Shown: positions 51,943-60,891 of the stretch, in pieces
Layout: each line of letters begins with the position of its first letter
Position numbering within the stretch: position 1 is the stretch's first letter
Assembly (NCBI GenBank): GCA_902580505.1
Contig: CACHLB010000004.1
Location: 1-64,000 of the forward strand
Direction: 5' to 3'
From: an uncultured Pelagibacteraceae bacterium
GTDB taxonomy: Bacteria > Pseudomonadota > Alphaproteobacteria > Pelagibacterales > Pelagibacteraceae
DNA length: 64,000 bases
Notes under the pieces: generated by a model
Told to the model about the DNA's origin: nothing
The model's database searches: none
Seen by the model: the letters and a program-made list of their open reading frames with translations, nothing else
Made by a program: the position numbers and the translations under genes

Positions 51943-52920
51943 ATGCTTGATTTTTGCATCATAGGATCAGGAATTTCAGGATCAACAATCGCAAACTTAT
52001 TAAATAAAAAATATTCTGTTGCAGTTTATGATAAAGCAAGAGGTTTTGGTGGAAGAAGTTCATTTAAAAAATATAAAGATAAAGTCGGATTTGACCACGG
52101 ACTTCAATATATTTCTCCAAAATCAACAAAATTTAAAACATTTACTAATCAACTCATTAAGAAAAAAGTTTTAAAAAAGTGGGGAGGAAATCATTTATTT
52201 CTGCATAAAACAGTCAAAGAAATTAAAAATCATTTAAAATTAATTGGAACAAAAGGAAACAACTCTATTAGCAAACATTTATTAAAGAAGATTAAATGTA
52301 ATTTTGAACATGAGCTTATAAATATAAAGAGATTAAATGATTATTGGGAATTAACATTTAAAAATGAAGTAAAACAAAAATGTAAAAATCTTATTTTGAC
52401 CTGCCCATTTCCTCAAAGTAAGAAATTAGGACAAAAATATTTAAATAAATCTTATTTAAATCAAAAAGTTAAAATGGATGCTAATTTAACAGTCATGGTT
52501 GTTACCAATAAACTTAAACAATCAAATAGTAGTTACTTTTTTAATGATGAAATGCTTGGATGGGCTGCATACGAAAATAGTAAGAAAAGATTTAACTATA
52601 AGTATGATTTATGGACACTTCAGAGCACATACAAATACGGTAATAAATTTACAAAAGATTATAGAAATAAAAGAAAATATTATACCAATCAGCTTGTTAA
52701 AAAATTTGAAAAATTAACCAAGCTAAAAATCAAAAAAATTCATCACTCAAGAATTCATGGCTGGTTGTATTCATCCAATTCAAAGCCACTCAAACAATTA
52801 TCTTTATGGAATAAGTCTTTAAATTTAGGTTTATGCGGTGATTATTTTGGAGGACCAAGATTAGAAAATGGGTGGCAAAGTGCACACGATTTACATAGTA
52901 AAATACGATATGGTAAATAA
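51943..52920 (+). CDS. Renalase-like FAD/NAD(P)-dependent amine oxidoreductase
   Basis: 325 aa. The Rossmann motif LDFCIIGSGISGSTIANLL and GFGGRSSFKKY follow the renalase/amine-oxidase plan; the C-terminal GLCGDYFGGPRLENGWQSAHDL is the second FAD segment of this group. Renalase-like enzymes oxidise aberrant dihydronicotinamide isomers. It is 12 bases downstream of the exported protein and immediately before the next small exported protein. Function assignment is by family appearance only. Confidence 0.82.
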   Translation: MLDFCIIGSGISGSTIANLLNKKYSVAVYDKARGFGGRSSFKKYKDKVGFDHGLQYISPKSTKFKTFTNQLIKKKVLKKWGGNHLFLHKTVKEIKNHLKLIGTKGNNSISKHLLKKIKCNFEHELINIKRLNDYWELTFKNEVKQKCKNLILTCPFPQSKKLGQKYLNKSYLNQKVKMDANLTVMVVTNKLKQSNSSYFFNDEMLGWAAYENSKKRFNYKYDLWTLQSTYKYGNKFTKDYRNKRKYYTNQLVKKFEKLTKLKIKKIHHSRIHGWLYSSNSKPLKQLSLWNKSLNLGLCGDYFGGPRLENGWQSAHDLHSKIRYGK

Positions 52921-53379
52921 ATGAAAATTATATTTTCGATATTAATTTTGCTTTTTTCATCATCAATTAGTTATTCCAAAAATACGGATATCATCCATGA
53001 TTTTAAAATTACATTTGATTGTAAATTAGAAAAAATAATGATCAAAAATAAAGATTTTAATTATCAAACTTTTACTGCTGATAATATTGAAGTTGATAAA
53101 AACAAGGTTTTAAAAGTTGTAGCAGCACAACCAAGTGTATTAACAATTAATGGTTTATCAGAATTTATAGATACTTATTCAGATATAAGTAAAGATGATG
53201 TTAGAATTGCTAAAAACGATACCATTTTATTTAAAAATATAGATAAAGAAAAAAAATACTCAGAATCAGTATTTTTAAATAGATCAACTGGTGAATTAAT
53301 TCACGAAGTTACAAAAAATATGAATACTAAAGATAATGAAAAATATATTTCTTTCTTTGGTTGCACTAAAGAATTGTAA
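52921..53379 (+). CDS. Small exported hypothetical protein
   Basis: 152 aa with a signal peptide ending SYSKNT. Two cysteines (DCKLEK, FGCTKEL) frame the mature domain and may form a disulfide. No family recognised. It starts one base after the renalase-like stop codon (TAA then ATG), so both are co-translated. Its last 14 bases overlap the antisense M24 remnant, consistent with later rearrangement at this point. Confidence 0.68.
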   Translation: MKIIFSILILLFSSSISYSKNTDIIHDFKITFDCKLEKIMIKNKDFNYQTFTADNIEVDKNKVLKVVAAQPSVLTINGLSEFIDTYSDISKDDVRIAKNDTILFKNIDKEKKYSESVFLNRSTGELIHEVTKNMNTKDNEKYISFFGCTKEL

Positions 53380-53494
53380 GATCTAATTTTTGATTACCCA
53401 ATCTCTCGTTACCTTTTTCAGTAACAAGATATGTTTCGCCTAAACTCATTGCTAGTTGATTTTCAGATTCCACCAATATAATGTCGAGAAATGG
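53366..53494 (-). pseudogene. Eroded C-terminal fragment of an M24 peptidase-like gene
   Basis: The minus strand translates as PFLDIILVESENQLAMSLGE, continuing TYLVTEKGNERLGNQKLDLTIL then stop. Hand alignment with the end of the intact M24 gene at 55096 gives 30 identical residues of 41, including the stop position. No start or upstream part exists: homology ends exactly where the plus-strand cassette begins (ATG 53491). It is thus the leftover 3' end of a second, diverged copy of the same gene. Confidence 0.85.
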
Positions 53495-53712
53495 TGAAAC
53501 TAATAAAATATTTAAGATGTTTAAATTGTATTAAGAAGAAGAAGAATAGCAAGTTGCATAAAGTAAAGAATTTTTTATTATGTAAAGAATGTGGAGAAGT
53601 ATATCCTATTTATAAAAAAATACCAATCATGTTGTCTGAGAAAGGTGATTTCTTTCATTTAAAGAAAGCTTTGTTGCCAGCAAAATATAGAGTGAAAAAA
53701 TATGGAAGTTAA
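53491..53712 (+). CDS. Trm112-like zinc-ribbon protein
   Basis: 73 aa. Cys pairs CLNC and CKEC (RCLNCIKKKKNSK, LLCKECGEVYPIYKKIPIML) form the Trm112-type zinc ribbon that activates methyltransferases; such small proteins often precede SAM methyltransferase genes in surface-polysaccharide loci. It overlaps the methyltransferase gene by 11 bases. It opens a three-gene cassette with composition even richer in Lys/Asn codons than the rest, and starts at the break point of the M24 remnant. Confidence 0.78.
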   Translation: MVKLIKYLRCLNCIKKKKNSKLHKVKNFLLCKECGEVYPIYKKIPIMLSEKGDFFHLKKALLPAKYRVKKYGS

Positions 53713-54355
53713 TTTTTTAGATCAATTGCCTGGAAAAAAAAAACCAATTAAAGAAAGATTTTCTGTTTCAAATGAAGATAGAATTAAATCTTGGCGTTTA
53801 GATAAATATTATTTTGATGGTTCAAGAAAACAGGGATATGGAGGTTATCACTATGATGGAAGATGGAAAAAAGTAGCTCAATCTATGACTAAACATTATT
53901 CACTCAATCAAAATTCTAAGATTTTAGATATTGGATGTGCAAAAGGATATTTGTTAAAAGAATTTAAAGATATATTAAAAAAATCTACTATTATTGGGAT
54001 TGATATATCTGAGTACGCGGTTGATAACTCTCATAAAAAAGTAAGAAATAATATAGCTGTTGCTAATTCTGTAGAATTACCTTTTGAAAATAATTACTTT
54101 GATTTAACTATTTCAATCAATACTTTGCACAATATACTTGATTTAAAGTCACTAGAAAAATCTTTTAGAGAAATAAAAAGAGTAAGCAAAAAAAATATGT
54201 TTATTAGCATTGGTACTTATGAAAATGAAAAAGAAAAAAAAAAATTAGACAATTGGGCTGTAGTTGCAACTACCTATATGCATAAAAAAAATTGGTTAAA
54301 GTTTTTTAAGAAAGTAAAATATAATGGAGATTACAGCTGGTTTAAGCCTTTTTAA
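53702..54355 (+). CDS. SAM-dependent methyltransferase
   Basis: 217 aa class I methyltransferase. Motif I is KILDIGCAKGYLLKEF, post-I TIIGIDISEYAVDN, motif IV YFDLTISINTLHNI. The conserved N-terminus YFDGSRKQGYGGYHYDGRW is shared with methyltransferases encoded in lipopolysaccharide or glycan gene clusters. Preceded by a Trm112-like ribbon and followed after two bases by a PglD-type acetyltransferase, it probably modifies a surface sugar. The acceptor is unknown. Confidence 0.85.
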   Translation: MEVNFLDQLPGKKKPIKERFSVSNEDRIKSWRLDKYYFDGSRKQGYGGYHYDGRWKKVAQSMTKHYSLNQNSKILDIGCAKGYLLKEFKDILKKSTIIGIDISEYAVDNSHKKVRNNIAVANSVELPFENNYFDLTISINTLHNILDLKSLEKSFREIKRVSKKNMFISIGTYENEKEKKKLDNWAVVATTYMHKKNWLKFFKKVKYNGDYSWFKPF

Positions 54356-54357
54356 AC

Positions 54358-55023
54358 ATGAAAAAAAAAATAATTATTCTTGGTGCAACGGGTGGCTGTC
54401 TCGATATTTTAAATTTAGTGAATGATATTAATAAAAATAGTAAATCAAAAAAGTATATAATTGCTGGTTTTTTAGATGATAAAATAAAAAAAGTAAAAAT
54501 AAATGGAATAAAGTTACTAGGTAAATTTAAAGATGCTAAAAAATATAAAAATAATTATTATTTTGTAACTGCAATAGGTAGCTCAAAAAATTTCAGAAAT
54601 AATCAAAATGTGATAGAAAAGTTAGATATACACAAGAAAAGATTCATTTCACTAATTCACCCTAAAGCCATAATTTCAGATTTTTCTGAAATAGGTTATG
54701 GCTGTTTAATTTTTCAAAACGTCACAATATCTACCAACGTTAAAATTAATGATTTTGTTCAAATTTTACCCAATACAGTTATCAATCATGACACCATTAT
54801 TGAAAATTACTGTAAGATTAATACTAATTGCAATATTAGTAGTGCTGTTATTCTGAAAAAATTGTGTTATTTAGGCGCCGGTGTTATGATTAAAGAAAAA
54901 ATTGTAATTAATGAAAAAAATTTAATTGGGATGGGTAGCCTTGTTTTAAAATCTATAAATGCTAAGAAATCAACAATATTTGGCAACCCTGCCAAAATAA
55001 AAAAAAATTTTTCCAGCGCATAA
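54358..55023 (+). CDS. PglD/NeuD-type sugar O- or N-acetyltransferase
   Basis: 221 aa. N-terminal Rossmann-like region (KIIILGATGGCLDILNLV) binds a nucleotide sugar, and the C-terminal left-handed beta-helix of hexapeptide repeats (IISDFSEIGYGCLIFQNVTIS, YLGAGVMIKEKIVINE) binds acetyl-CoA. The family acetylates UDP-amino sugars or sialic-acid-like sugars. As last gene of the cassette, it supports a surface-glycan role. The 72 bases before the convergent M24 gene hold no visible feature. Confidence 0.85.
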   Translation: MKKKIIILGATGGCLDILNLVNDINKNSKSKKYIIAGFLDDKIKKVKINGIKLLGKFKDAKKYKNNYYFVTAIGSSKNFRNNQNVIEKLDIHKKRFISLIHPKAIISDFSEIGYGCLIFQNVTISTNVKINDFVQILPNTVINHDTIIENYCKINTNCNISSAVILKKLCYLGAGVMIKEKIVINEKNLIGMGSLVLKSINAKKSTIFGNPAKIKKNFSSA

Positions 55024-55095
55024 ATCAAGCCATAAAGGTTATAACTACTGTATATAGCCAATTTGGCAAACTATGTATCAAACCGAAAACTAGGA

Positions 55096-56247
55096 CTACA
55101 AAACGACTAAATCTAACTTCTGTTTCCCCAATCTCTCATTACCAGTTTCAGTCACCAAATATGTCTCTCCTAGATTCATTGCTAATTGCTCCTCACTGTC
55201 CATCAATATCATGTGCATGAAGAAGATGTTGCCTGGTTCTATTACGTAAGGATTTCCTGTGTATAACATTGGCCAATCCATCCAATTAGGAGAAAAAGTT
55301 GCACCCAAGGAATACCCACATGCATTCATTCTTGAACTTTTAAATCCATGATCATCAAAGGTTTTTGCATGAACATCGAAAACTTCTCCAATTTTATTTC
55401 CAGGCTTTAATTTATTTTCACAATTTTTAATAGCTTCAACGCATGCTTCATGCATTTTATGATGATTTGGATCTGCTTTTCCAATGGGTATTGTTCTAAA
55501 CATCGCTGAATGATAGTGCCTATAAGTACCTGCCCATTCAATGGTTAACTGATCTTGATAATTAAGTATTTGTTTCTCTGCCTGATATCGACAGAGTAGG
55601 GCATTCTTTCCAGACCCTATAATAAATTCATTAGCAGGATAATCTCCACCTCCTTCAAATATAACTCTATTCATTTCAGCTAAAATTTTAGATTCACTTA
55701 CTCCTGCTTTTGCATGTTTCCATACTTCATCTAAAGCCTTGTCAGCTAAAATTGCTGCTTTTTTTACATAACTAATTTCTTCATTAGATTTAATTACTCT
55801 TAATTTTGTTATTAATTCTGACTTATCCTCAATTGAGCAATAGTTTTGTAAAACCGTATTAAGTCTTAATGCATTTCTCCCTGTAAGACCGTAGGCTTCA
55901 TATTCAACACCAATTTTTTTTCCTTTTAAGTTTAATTCATTTAAAATTATTTTGAGATCATCAGCAGGATTAGCTCCATCTTTATCAACCCAAATTCTTA
56001 TATCACTAATGTTTGAAGTATTTTGAGCTTGCCTTAAATCAGGGGCTCTAGTTAATAATATTACATTACCTTTTTGATCTAAAACTAATGCTTGAAAAAA
56101 AACATATCCAAAAGTGTCATAACCAGTGAGCCAATACATAGACTCTTGTCTAAACATAATAAGAGCATCTACACCCTCATTTTTCATAGAGTTTAAGGTC
56201 TTTTCTTTTCTATTTGAGAATTCTTCTTTACTAAAATGAAGACCCAT
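55096..56247 (-). CDS. M24 family creatinase/ectoine-hydrolase-like protein
   Basis: 383 aa with N-terminal creatinase_N and C-terminal M24 'pita-bread' domain. Most metal ligands of prolidase-type M24 enzymes are replaced: LTIEWAGTYRHYHSAMFRT has Glu and Ala where two Asp are expected, ACGYSLGATFSPNW lacks the metal His, and FFMHMIL lacks one Glu. This is the pattern of the non-metal creatinase/ectoine hydrolase (DoeA-like) branch, which opens C-N rings or guanidines without metal. The stop-proximal part also exists as a diverged remnant at 53366. It overlaps the MhpD-like gene by one base, so the pair likely acts in one pathway. Confidence 0.8.
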   Translation of the reverse strand: MGLHFSKEEFSNRKEKTLNSMKNEGVDALIMFRQESMYWLTGYDTFGYVFFQALVLDQKGNVILLTRAPDLRQAQNTSNISDIRIWVDKDGANPADDLKIILNELNLKGKKIGVEYEAYGLTGRNALRLNTVLQNYCSIEDKSELITKLRVIKSNEEISYVKKAAILADKALDEVWKHAKAGVSESKILAEMNRVIFEGGGDYPANEFIIGSGKNALLCRYQAEKQILNYQDQLTIEWAGTYRHYHSAMFRTIPIGKADPNHHKMHEACVEAIKNCENKLKPGNKIGEVFDVHAKTFDDHGFKSSRMNACGYSLGATFSPNWMDWPMLYTGNPYVIEPGNIFFMHMILMDSEEQLAMNLGETYLVTETGNERLGKQKLDLVVL

Positions 56248-57020
56248 TAACGAATGTTAACACTAACAGAACCAATTTTATCAACTGTTCCTTTGTATAT
56301 TCCTTTTCCTTTAAATGGAACTACTCCCACAGTTGAACCTGTGAAAACATAAAAATCTTTATTTAAGTTAATCTTTTCTTTCTTAACTTTATTTAAAACA
56401 AATCTTAAAGAATTTAATGGGTTAATATAAACAATATTTGTATTACCATTTACTTTTACTCCATTCTTCTTGCTGACTAATGATGTTTTTAAATTATTTA
56501 AATTTAATTTTTTAAATTTTGTTTTTCTTCCAACAACAAACTTTATGTTAAACCCAAAATCTCCACATATATCTCCTAAATACGTAAATTTCTTATTTCT
56601 TTGTCTAAATCCAACTATTTCAAAACAAGGTCCCATAAATTTAATAAATTTGCTAACATTTGATTTTGTAACTTTTCCTTTAAAATCAAAGAAAGATTTC
56701 TTGATAAAGTAATAAACCTCAACCTCTATTCCTTTAGTGTGTTGGTTTATTTTTACTTTTTGACCAGATTTAACTAATCTTTTTTTAAATACTTTTGCTG
56801 TAAAAGGTTCTTTTTCTTTTAATTTTTTTAAAGCTTGAATTCCCGTTCCACCAGCTTTTATTCCAATTGTTTCGTCTTTTATTTGATCTTCGCATAATTT
56901 TCTAAGTTTGTTAGCTAAATTAATATTTTTACAATATTTTACTGGGATAGGATTAATGACTGTATTTGTGTTGAAAGCTTTAACAAGTCTGCCAGCGATA
57001 CGATTTATTTCATTTTTCAT
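56247..57020 (-). CDS. MhpD-like 2-keto-4-pentenoate hydratase family protein
   Basis: 257 aa. Segments typical of hydratase/decarboxylase (FAH-like) proteins: IGIKAGGTG, EVEVYYFIKKS, the motif FMGPCFEIVGFRQRN and DICGDFGFNIKFVVG, ending VFTGSTVGVVPFKGKGIYKGTV. Members add water to 2-oxo-4-enoic acids, using a metal bound by conserved acids. The KxK-rich sequence is basic even for this genome. Coupled to the M24 gene by a one-base overlap; substrate not identified. Confidence 0.78.
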   Translation of the reverse strand: MKNEINRIAGRLVKAFNTNTVINPIPVKYCKNINLANKLRKLCEDQIKDETIGIKAGGTGIQALKKLKEKEPFTAKVFKKRLVKSGQKVKINQHTKGIEVEVYYFIKKSFFDFKGKVTKSNVSKFIKFMGPCFEIVGFRQRNKKFTYLGDICGDFGFNIKFVVGRKTKFKKLNLNNLKTSLVSKKNGVKVNGNTNIVYINPLNSLRFVLNKVKKEKINLNKDFYVFTGSTVGVVPFKGKGIYKGTVDKIGSVSVNIR

Positions 57021-57029
57021 AGGCAGAAC

Positions 57030-57818
57030 TTATTGAAGAATACTCATAGGATCAAGTCTAGTTTGAAACCAATTTATCCTAAAATCTAAATGAGGCCCTG
57101 TTGATCTTCCAGTGGATCCAACAGTTCCTATAATTTCTCCTTGTTTAACTTCATCACCAACTTTAACCATTACATTTTCTAGATGTGAATATATTGTTGA
57201 AATTCCATGTCCGTGGTCCATTATTACAGTACCACCTGTATAATAAAGATCATCTTCTGCCATAGTCACTATTCCAGTTCCAGATGATTTGATTTCAGTT
57301 CCCTGATTGGCTGCAATATCAATTCCATAGTGAGGCCATTTCGGTTTGCCATTAAGAATTCTTTGGCTACCGTAAACTCCACTAATTATTCCTTTAACTG
57401 GCATAATAAATTGTTCAGTAAAGAAAGTTAAATCTGAGTTGATGGCTCTCGCTTTTCCAATTCTTCCATTTTCTTCTTTAATTCTTTTATAAACAGACTC
57501 TGGTGGTGTAACTTTACTTTCAGGCAGACCATCTATTCTTTGAATATTATATTTTCTCTTAAAAACTTTTTTTATAACTTTATTTTTTTTACCATTGCTT
57601 ATTTCAGTAATAGCGACATCAAATTTTCGATCTCTATCAATACCGAATACAAAATATCCATCCTTAGATACTTTAACTTGTGTTTTATCTACAAATACTT
57701 TTGATCCAGCTTCTGCTTTACCTAAAATAAAATGCCCTTGTAAAAATTTACCTTGAAACTCTAAAGCATGAGAGTGTGTAGAAAATATAATTGCTAAAAA
57801 AAGCAACAATTTTTTCAT
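57030..57818 (-). CDS. M23 family zinc endopeptidase (LytM type)
   Basis: 262 aa using ATG 57818 (MKKLLLFLAIIF), which overlaps the SDR stop by one base and begins a clean signal peptide (to SHALEF); the ORF track's start at 57833 lies inside the SDR gene. Catalytic motifs: HYGIDIA (HxxxD), DHGHGISTIYSHL and GPHLDFRIN (HxH type). An N-terminal beta-domain (GHFILGKAEAGSKVFVDK) precedes the peptidase domain. It should cut or regulate cutting of peptidoglycan peptide bridges in the periplasm. Confidence 0.92.
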   Translation of the reverse strand: MKKLLLFLAIIFSTHSHALEFQGKFLQGHFILGKAEAGSKVFVDKTQVKVSKDGYFVFGIDRDRKFDVAITEISNGKKNKVIKKVFKRKYNIQRIDGLPESKVTPPESVYKRIKEENGRIGKARAINSDLTFFTEQFIMPVKGIISGVYGSQRILNGKPKWPHYGIDIAANQGTEIKSSGTGIVTMAEDDLYYTGGTVIMDHGHGISTIYSHLENVMVKVGDEVKQGEIIGTVGSTGRSTGPHLDFRINWFQTRLDPMSILQ

Positions 57819-58576
57819 TATTTTGCTGTCCAACCCCCATCAATTACAATTGATGTCCCCGTTATCATACTTGCTGCATCTGAAGCTAAAAAACATACTG
57901 CTGTAGCTACATCAGACTCTGTTGCAACTTTTCCAATGGGTATATTACTTAAAGCTAGTTGTTTAAATTTTTTATTTTTAAAGAATTTTTTAACCATTGG
58001 AGTTTCAACAAATGTAGGTGCAACTGTATTTACTCTTATATTTTTTGTTGCAAGTTCAACTCCCATTCCTTTTGTTAATCCCTCAATTCCAAATTTTGTC
58101 ATATTGTAAACATTTCTACCTGACATCCCAACATGCCCTAATTGTGAGGACATATTAATAATAGATCCACCTTTTTTTTTATTTTTTAACATTTTTAGGA
58201 CTACTAATTGTGCAACGTTGAATGCTGCTTTCATATTTAAATCTACAAGATAGTTCATACTTGTTTGTTTAATTTTTTCAAAAGGTTCAGGAATGTTTGT
58301 ACCAGCATTATTTACAAGAATATCAACTTTCTTAATTTTTTTTAATTTGGAAGAAAGATCTTCATAATCCATTATATCGCAAGTTATCTTAACTAATTTT
58401 CCTTTGACTTTTTTTATATCTTTTTGAAGTTTATCAAGATCAGAAGCAGTTCTACTTACTCCAATTATAGTTGCACCAGCTTCTGCAAGTGCAATTGAAC
58501 AAGCTCTACCAATACCTTTCCCCGCACCAGTAACTAAAGCAACTTTATTTTTTAAATTTATCTTTTTTAAATACAT
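57818..58576 (-). CDS. Short-chain dehydrogenase/reductase
   Basis: 252 aa classical SDR. NAD(P) motif TGAGKGIGRA, structural NNAG (LVNNAGTNIP), catalytic Ser in NMSSQLGHVG and YxxxK in YNMTK. Typical C-terminal VIDGGWTAK. The substrate is an alcohol or ketone that cannot be read from sequence. Overlapped by one base with the M23 gene and 0 bases from the TerC gene (TerC stop at 58577), so the run from GMC to the M24 gene appears to be one minus-strand operon. Confidence 0.93.
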   Translation of the reverse strand: MYLKKINLKNKVALVTGAGKGIGRACSIALAEAGATIIGVSRTASDLDKLQKDIKKVKGKLVKITCDIMDYEDLSSKLKKIKKVDILVNNAGTNIPEPFEKIKQTSMNYLVDLNMKAAFNVAQLVVLKMLKNKKKGGSIINMSSQLGHVGMSGRNVYNMTKFGIEGLTKGMGVELATKNIRVNTVAPTFVETPMVKKFFKNKKFKQLALSNIPIGKVATESDVATAVCFLASDAASMITGTSIVIDGGWTAK

Positions 58577-59155
58577 TTATAAAAATAGTTTTACGTCTGT
58601 ATATATTAGCTCTATTGCAACAAATAATATTGCTAATAATCCAACCCATCCTATCCATTTATACTTTTTAATCCACCCAGATATCAAAGTTGCTGCAGTA
58701 GCCATTAAAACTATAGATAAAACTAAACCAAATATTAATAGCATATAGTGATCTCTAGCTGCTCCCGCTACTCCTAAGACATTATCTAAACTCATTGTTA
58801 CATCTGCCAGGATTACAGTTGTTATAGCTTTCATAAATGACGAACTATCTACTTTTTTGATATTTTCTTCAGCATTACTATTCATTTTAATTACATCTAC
58901 ATAAAGTCTGTAACATATATAAAGAAGTAATATTCCACCTATAAGTCTAAGTCCTGTGATTTGTAATAGATAAGCGGTGATCAGAGTAAATATAATTCTT
59001 AAAACTACTGCTGCTCCAATTCCCCAAAAAATAATTTTTTTTCTTTGCTCGGTTGGAAATTGAGAAGCAACCATTCCAATAATAATTGCATTATCTCCTG
59101 CTAAAACTAAATCGATAAAAACTATTTGAAAAAAAATTACTATTTGTTCGGTCAT
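58577..59155 (-). CDS. TerC family (YjbE-type) membrane protein
   Basis: 192 aa, about seven membrane helices. The family motif FIDLVLAGDNAIIIGMVA, repeated as LADVTMSLDNVLGVAGAA in the second half, places conserved acidic residues in the membrane as in the manganese-exporting TerC/Alx branch. Manganese efflux is a reasonable guess; tellurium resistance is not implied. It overlaps the end of the GMC gene by four bases. Confidence 0.9.
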   Translation of the reverse strand: MTEQIVIFFQIVFIDLVLAGDNAIIIGMVASQFPTEQRKKIIFWGIGAAVVLRIIFTLITAYLLQITGLRLIGGILLLYICYRLYVDVIKMNSNAEENIKKVDSSSFMKAITTVILADVTMSLDNVLGVAGAARDHYMLLIFGLVLSIVLMATAATLISGWIKKYKWIGWVGLLAILFVAIELIYTDVKLFL

Positions 59156-60756
59156 CTTCTACTATCCTCAATTATCATATCAGCTGCTTTTTCCGCAATC
59201 ATTATTGTCGGTGCATTTGTATTTCCTGATGTGATATGAGGCATAACAGAAGCATCTACAACTCTTAAATTTTCTAGTCCGTGAGCGACTAATCGATCGT
59301 TAACAACAGCATTTTCATCTTTACCCATTCTACATGTGCTTACTGGATGGAAAATAGTATTCGCAAATTTTCCAGCTTCTGTTGCTAATTCTTCATTATC
59401 AGTAATATTGATTCCTGGTCTAAGCTCTTCAGGTTGATAATCTTTATAAGCTTTAGACTCCATAACAATTTTTCTTACAATCTTTAAAGCTTTTCCAGCA
59501 ATTTCACGATCTTCATCGGTTGACAAATAATTCATTTTAATTTTTGGTGAAACTCTGGTGTCTGGAGATTTTAATTCAATAGACCCTCTACTTGTTGGTC
59601 TTACATTTGTAATTGTTGGAGTGAACGCTGGAAATTTATGTAAAGCTGATTTTCCTAAAAGATCAGTACTTGCTGGTGAAATATGAAATTGAAGATTTGG
59701 TGTTTCTAAATGTTCATCACTTTTAACAAAACCACAAACATAACTAGCTCCAACTGTTAAAGGTCCTTTTCTTAAAAGAAGAAACTTCAAACCAGATAAC
59801 ATTTTTTTAGTAAAACTATAGTAAATATCATTTAAAGTTTCTAAATTTTTAATTTTATAAACAGGTCTTAGCATTAAATGATCAGTTAGATTTCTTCCAA
59901 CTCCTTGGTGATCTTTTAAAACATTAATATTGTTTTCTTTTAGAAGTTCTCCTGGACCAATTCCTGATGCTTGTAATATATGAGGTGAACCAATTGTACC
60001 TGCACTTAATATAATTTCTTTATTAGTCTCAACAGAAAATTCTTTTCCATCTATCCAATAATTTACTTTTTTTGCTTTATTATTTTCAAATTCTATATTT
60101 TTAATGTGAGCCTTAGTAATAATTTTTAAATTTTTTCTACTCTTAACTGGATTTAAATAACCTACAGCCGTACTACATCTAAAGCCATTTTTAATCGTAA
60201 ATGGAAAATATCCCATACCTTCATTATCACCGTTGTTAAAATCTTCAGTTCTTTTATAGCCATGCTCTTCAGCAGCTTCTAAAAATAGATCAAGAACTTT
60301 AAATGTTGCTCTAATTTTCTCAACCGCAATAGGGCCTCCAGAACCATGAAACTCATTTTCTCCAAATTGAAAATCTTCAGACTTTTTAAAATAAGGAAGG
60401 ACATCATCCCATGACCAACCAACATTACCTAGTTGTCTCCAATAATTATAATCATTTGATTGACCTCTAATATAAAGCATTCCATTAATCGAAGAGCTTC
60501 CACCTAATGTTTTACCTCTTGGATAAACCATTTGCCTGTTATCGCAGTTTGGTTCTTTCTCAGTATTAAAACACCAATCGGTATCTGGATTGTGCATAGT
60601 TTTAAAATAACCACCTGGAATATGGATCCATGGATTAGTGTCTTTACCACCAGCTTCAAGTAAAAGAACTTTATTATCAGGATTTGCTGTTAATCTATTA
60701 GCTAAAACACAGCCAGCTGAACCAGCGCCAATAATTATGTAATCAAATTTATCCAT
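59152..60756 (-). CDS. GMC family FAD oxidoreductase (choline dehydrogenase-like)
   Basis: 534 aa. FAD motif DYIIIGAGSAGCVLANRLT, GMC signature 1 GKTLGGSSSINGMLYIRG, signature 2 GTIGSPHILQASGIG, and catalytic HPVSTCRMG with GNTNAPT at the C-terminus are complete. These enzymes oxidise alcohols, including choline; the protein resembles BetA but BetB is not adjacent. Alcohols of unknown nature are thus as likely. Divergent from the second TRAP operon (135 bases), which might import its substrate. Confidence 0.92.
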   Translation of the reverse strand: MDKFDYIIIGAGSAGCVLANRLTANPDNKVLLLEAGGKDTNPWIHIPGGYFKTMHNPDTDWCFNTEKEPNCDNRQMVYPRGKTLGGSSSINGMLYIRGQSNDYNYWRQLGNVGWSWDDVLPYFKKSEDFQFGENEFHGSGGPIAVEKIRATFKVLDLFLEAAEEHGYKRTEDFNNGDNEGMGYFPFTIKNGFRCSTAVGYLNPVKSRKNLKIITKAHIKNIEFENNKAKKVNYWIDGKEFSVETNKEIILSAGTIGSPHILQASGIGPGELLKENNINVLKDHQGVGRNLTDHLMLRPVYKIKNLETLNDIYYSFTKKMLSGLKFLLLRKGPLTVGASYVCGFVKSDEHLETPNLQFHISPASTDLLGKSALHKFPAFTPTITNVRPTSRGSIELKSPDTRVSPKIKMNYLSTDEDREIAGKALKIVRKIVMESKAYKDYQPEELRPGINITDNEELATEAGKFANTIFHPVSTCRMGKDENAVVNDRLVAHGLENLRVVDASVMPHITSGNTNAPTIMIAEKAADMIIEDSRR

Positions 60757-60891
60757 ATTTTTTATTAATAATTTTTAATGAATATTTAATGATTTTAAAC
60801 ATTTTTCTCATAAATACTTCGAAATGACGCTTGTATCTGCCTTTGATTTTTGAGAGGATCTTCACATTATAAATAAAAAGAGAGGGATATA

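Noticed and set aside
55096-56247. DMSP lyase DddP (also an M24 protein)
   Set aside because: DddP needs metal-binding Asp, His and Glu residues; here most of these are replaced, and the sequence follows the creatinase/ectoine hydrolase branch.
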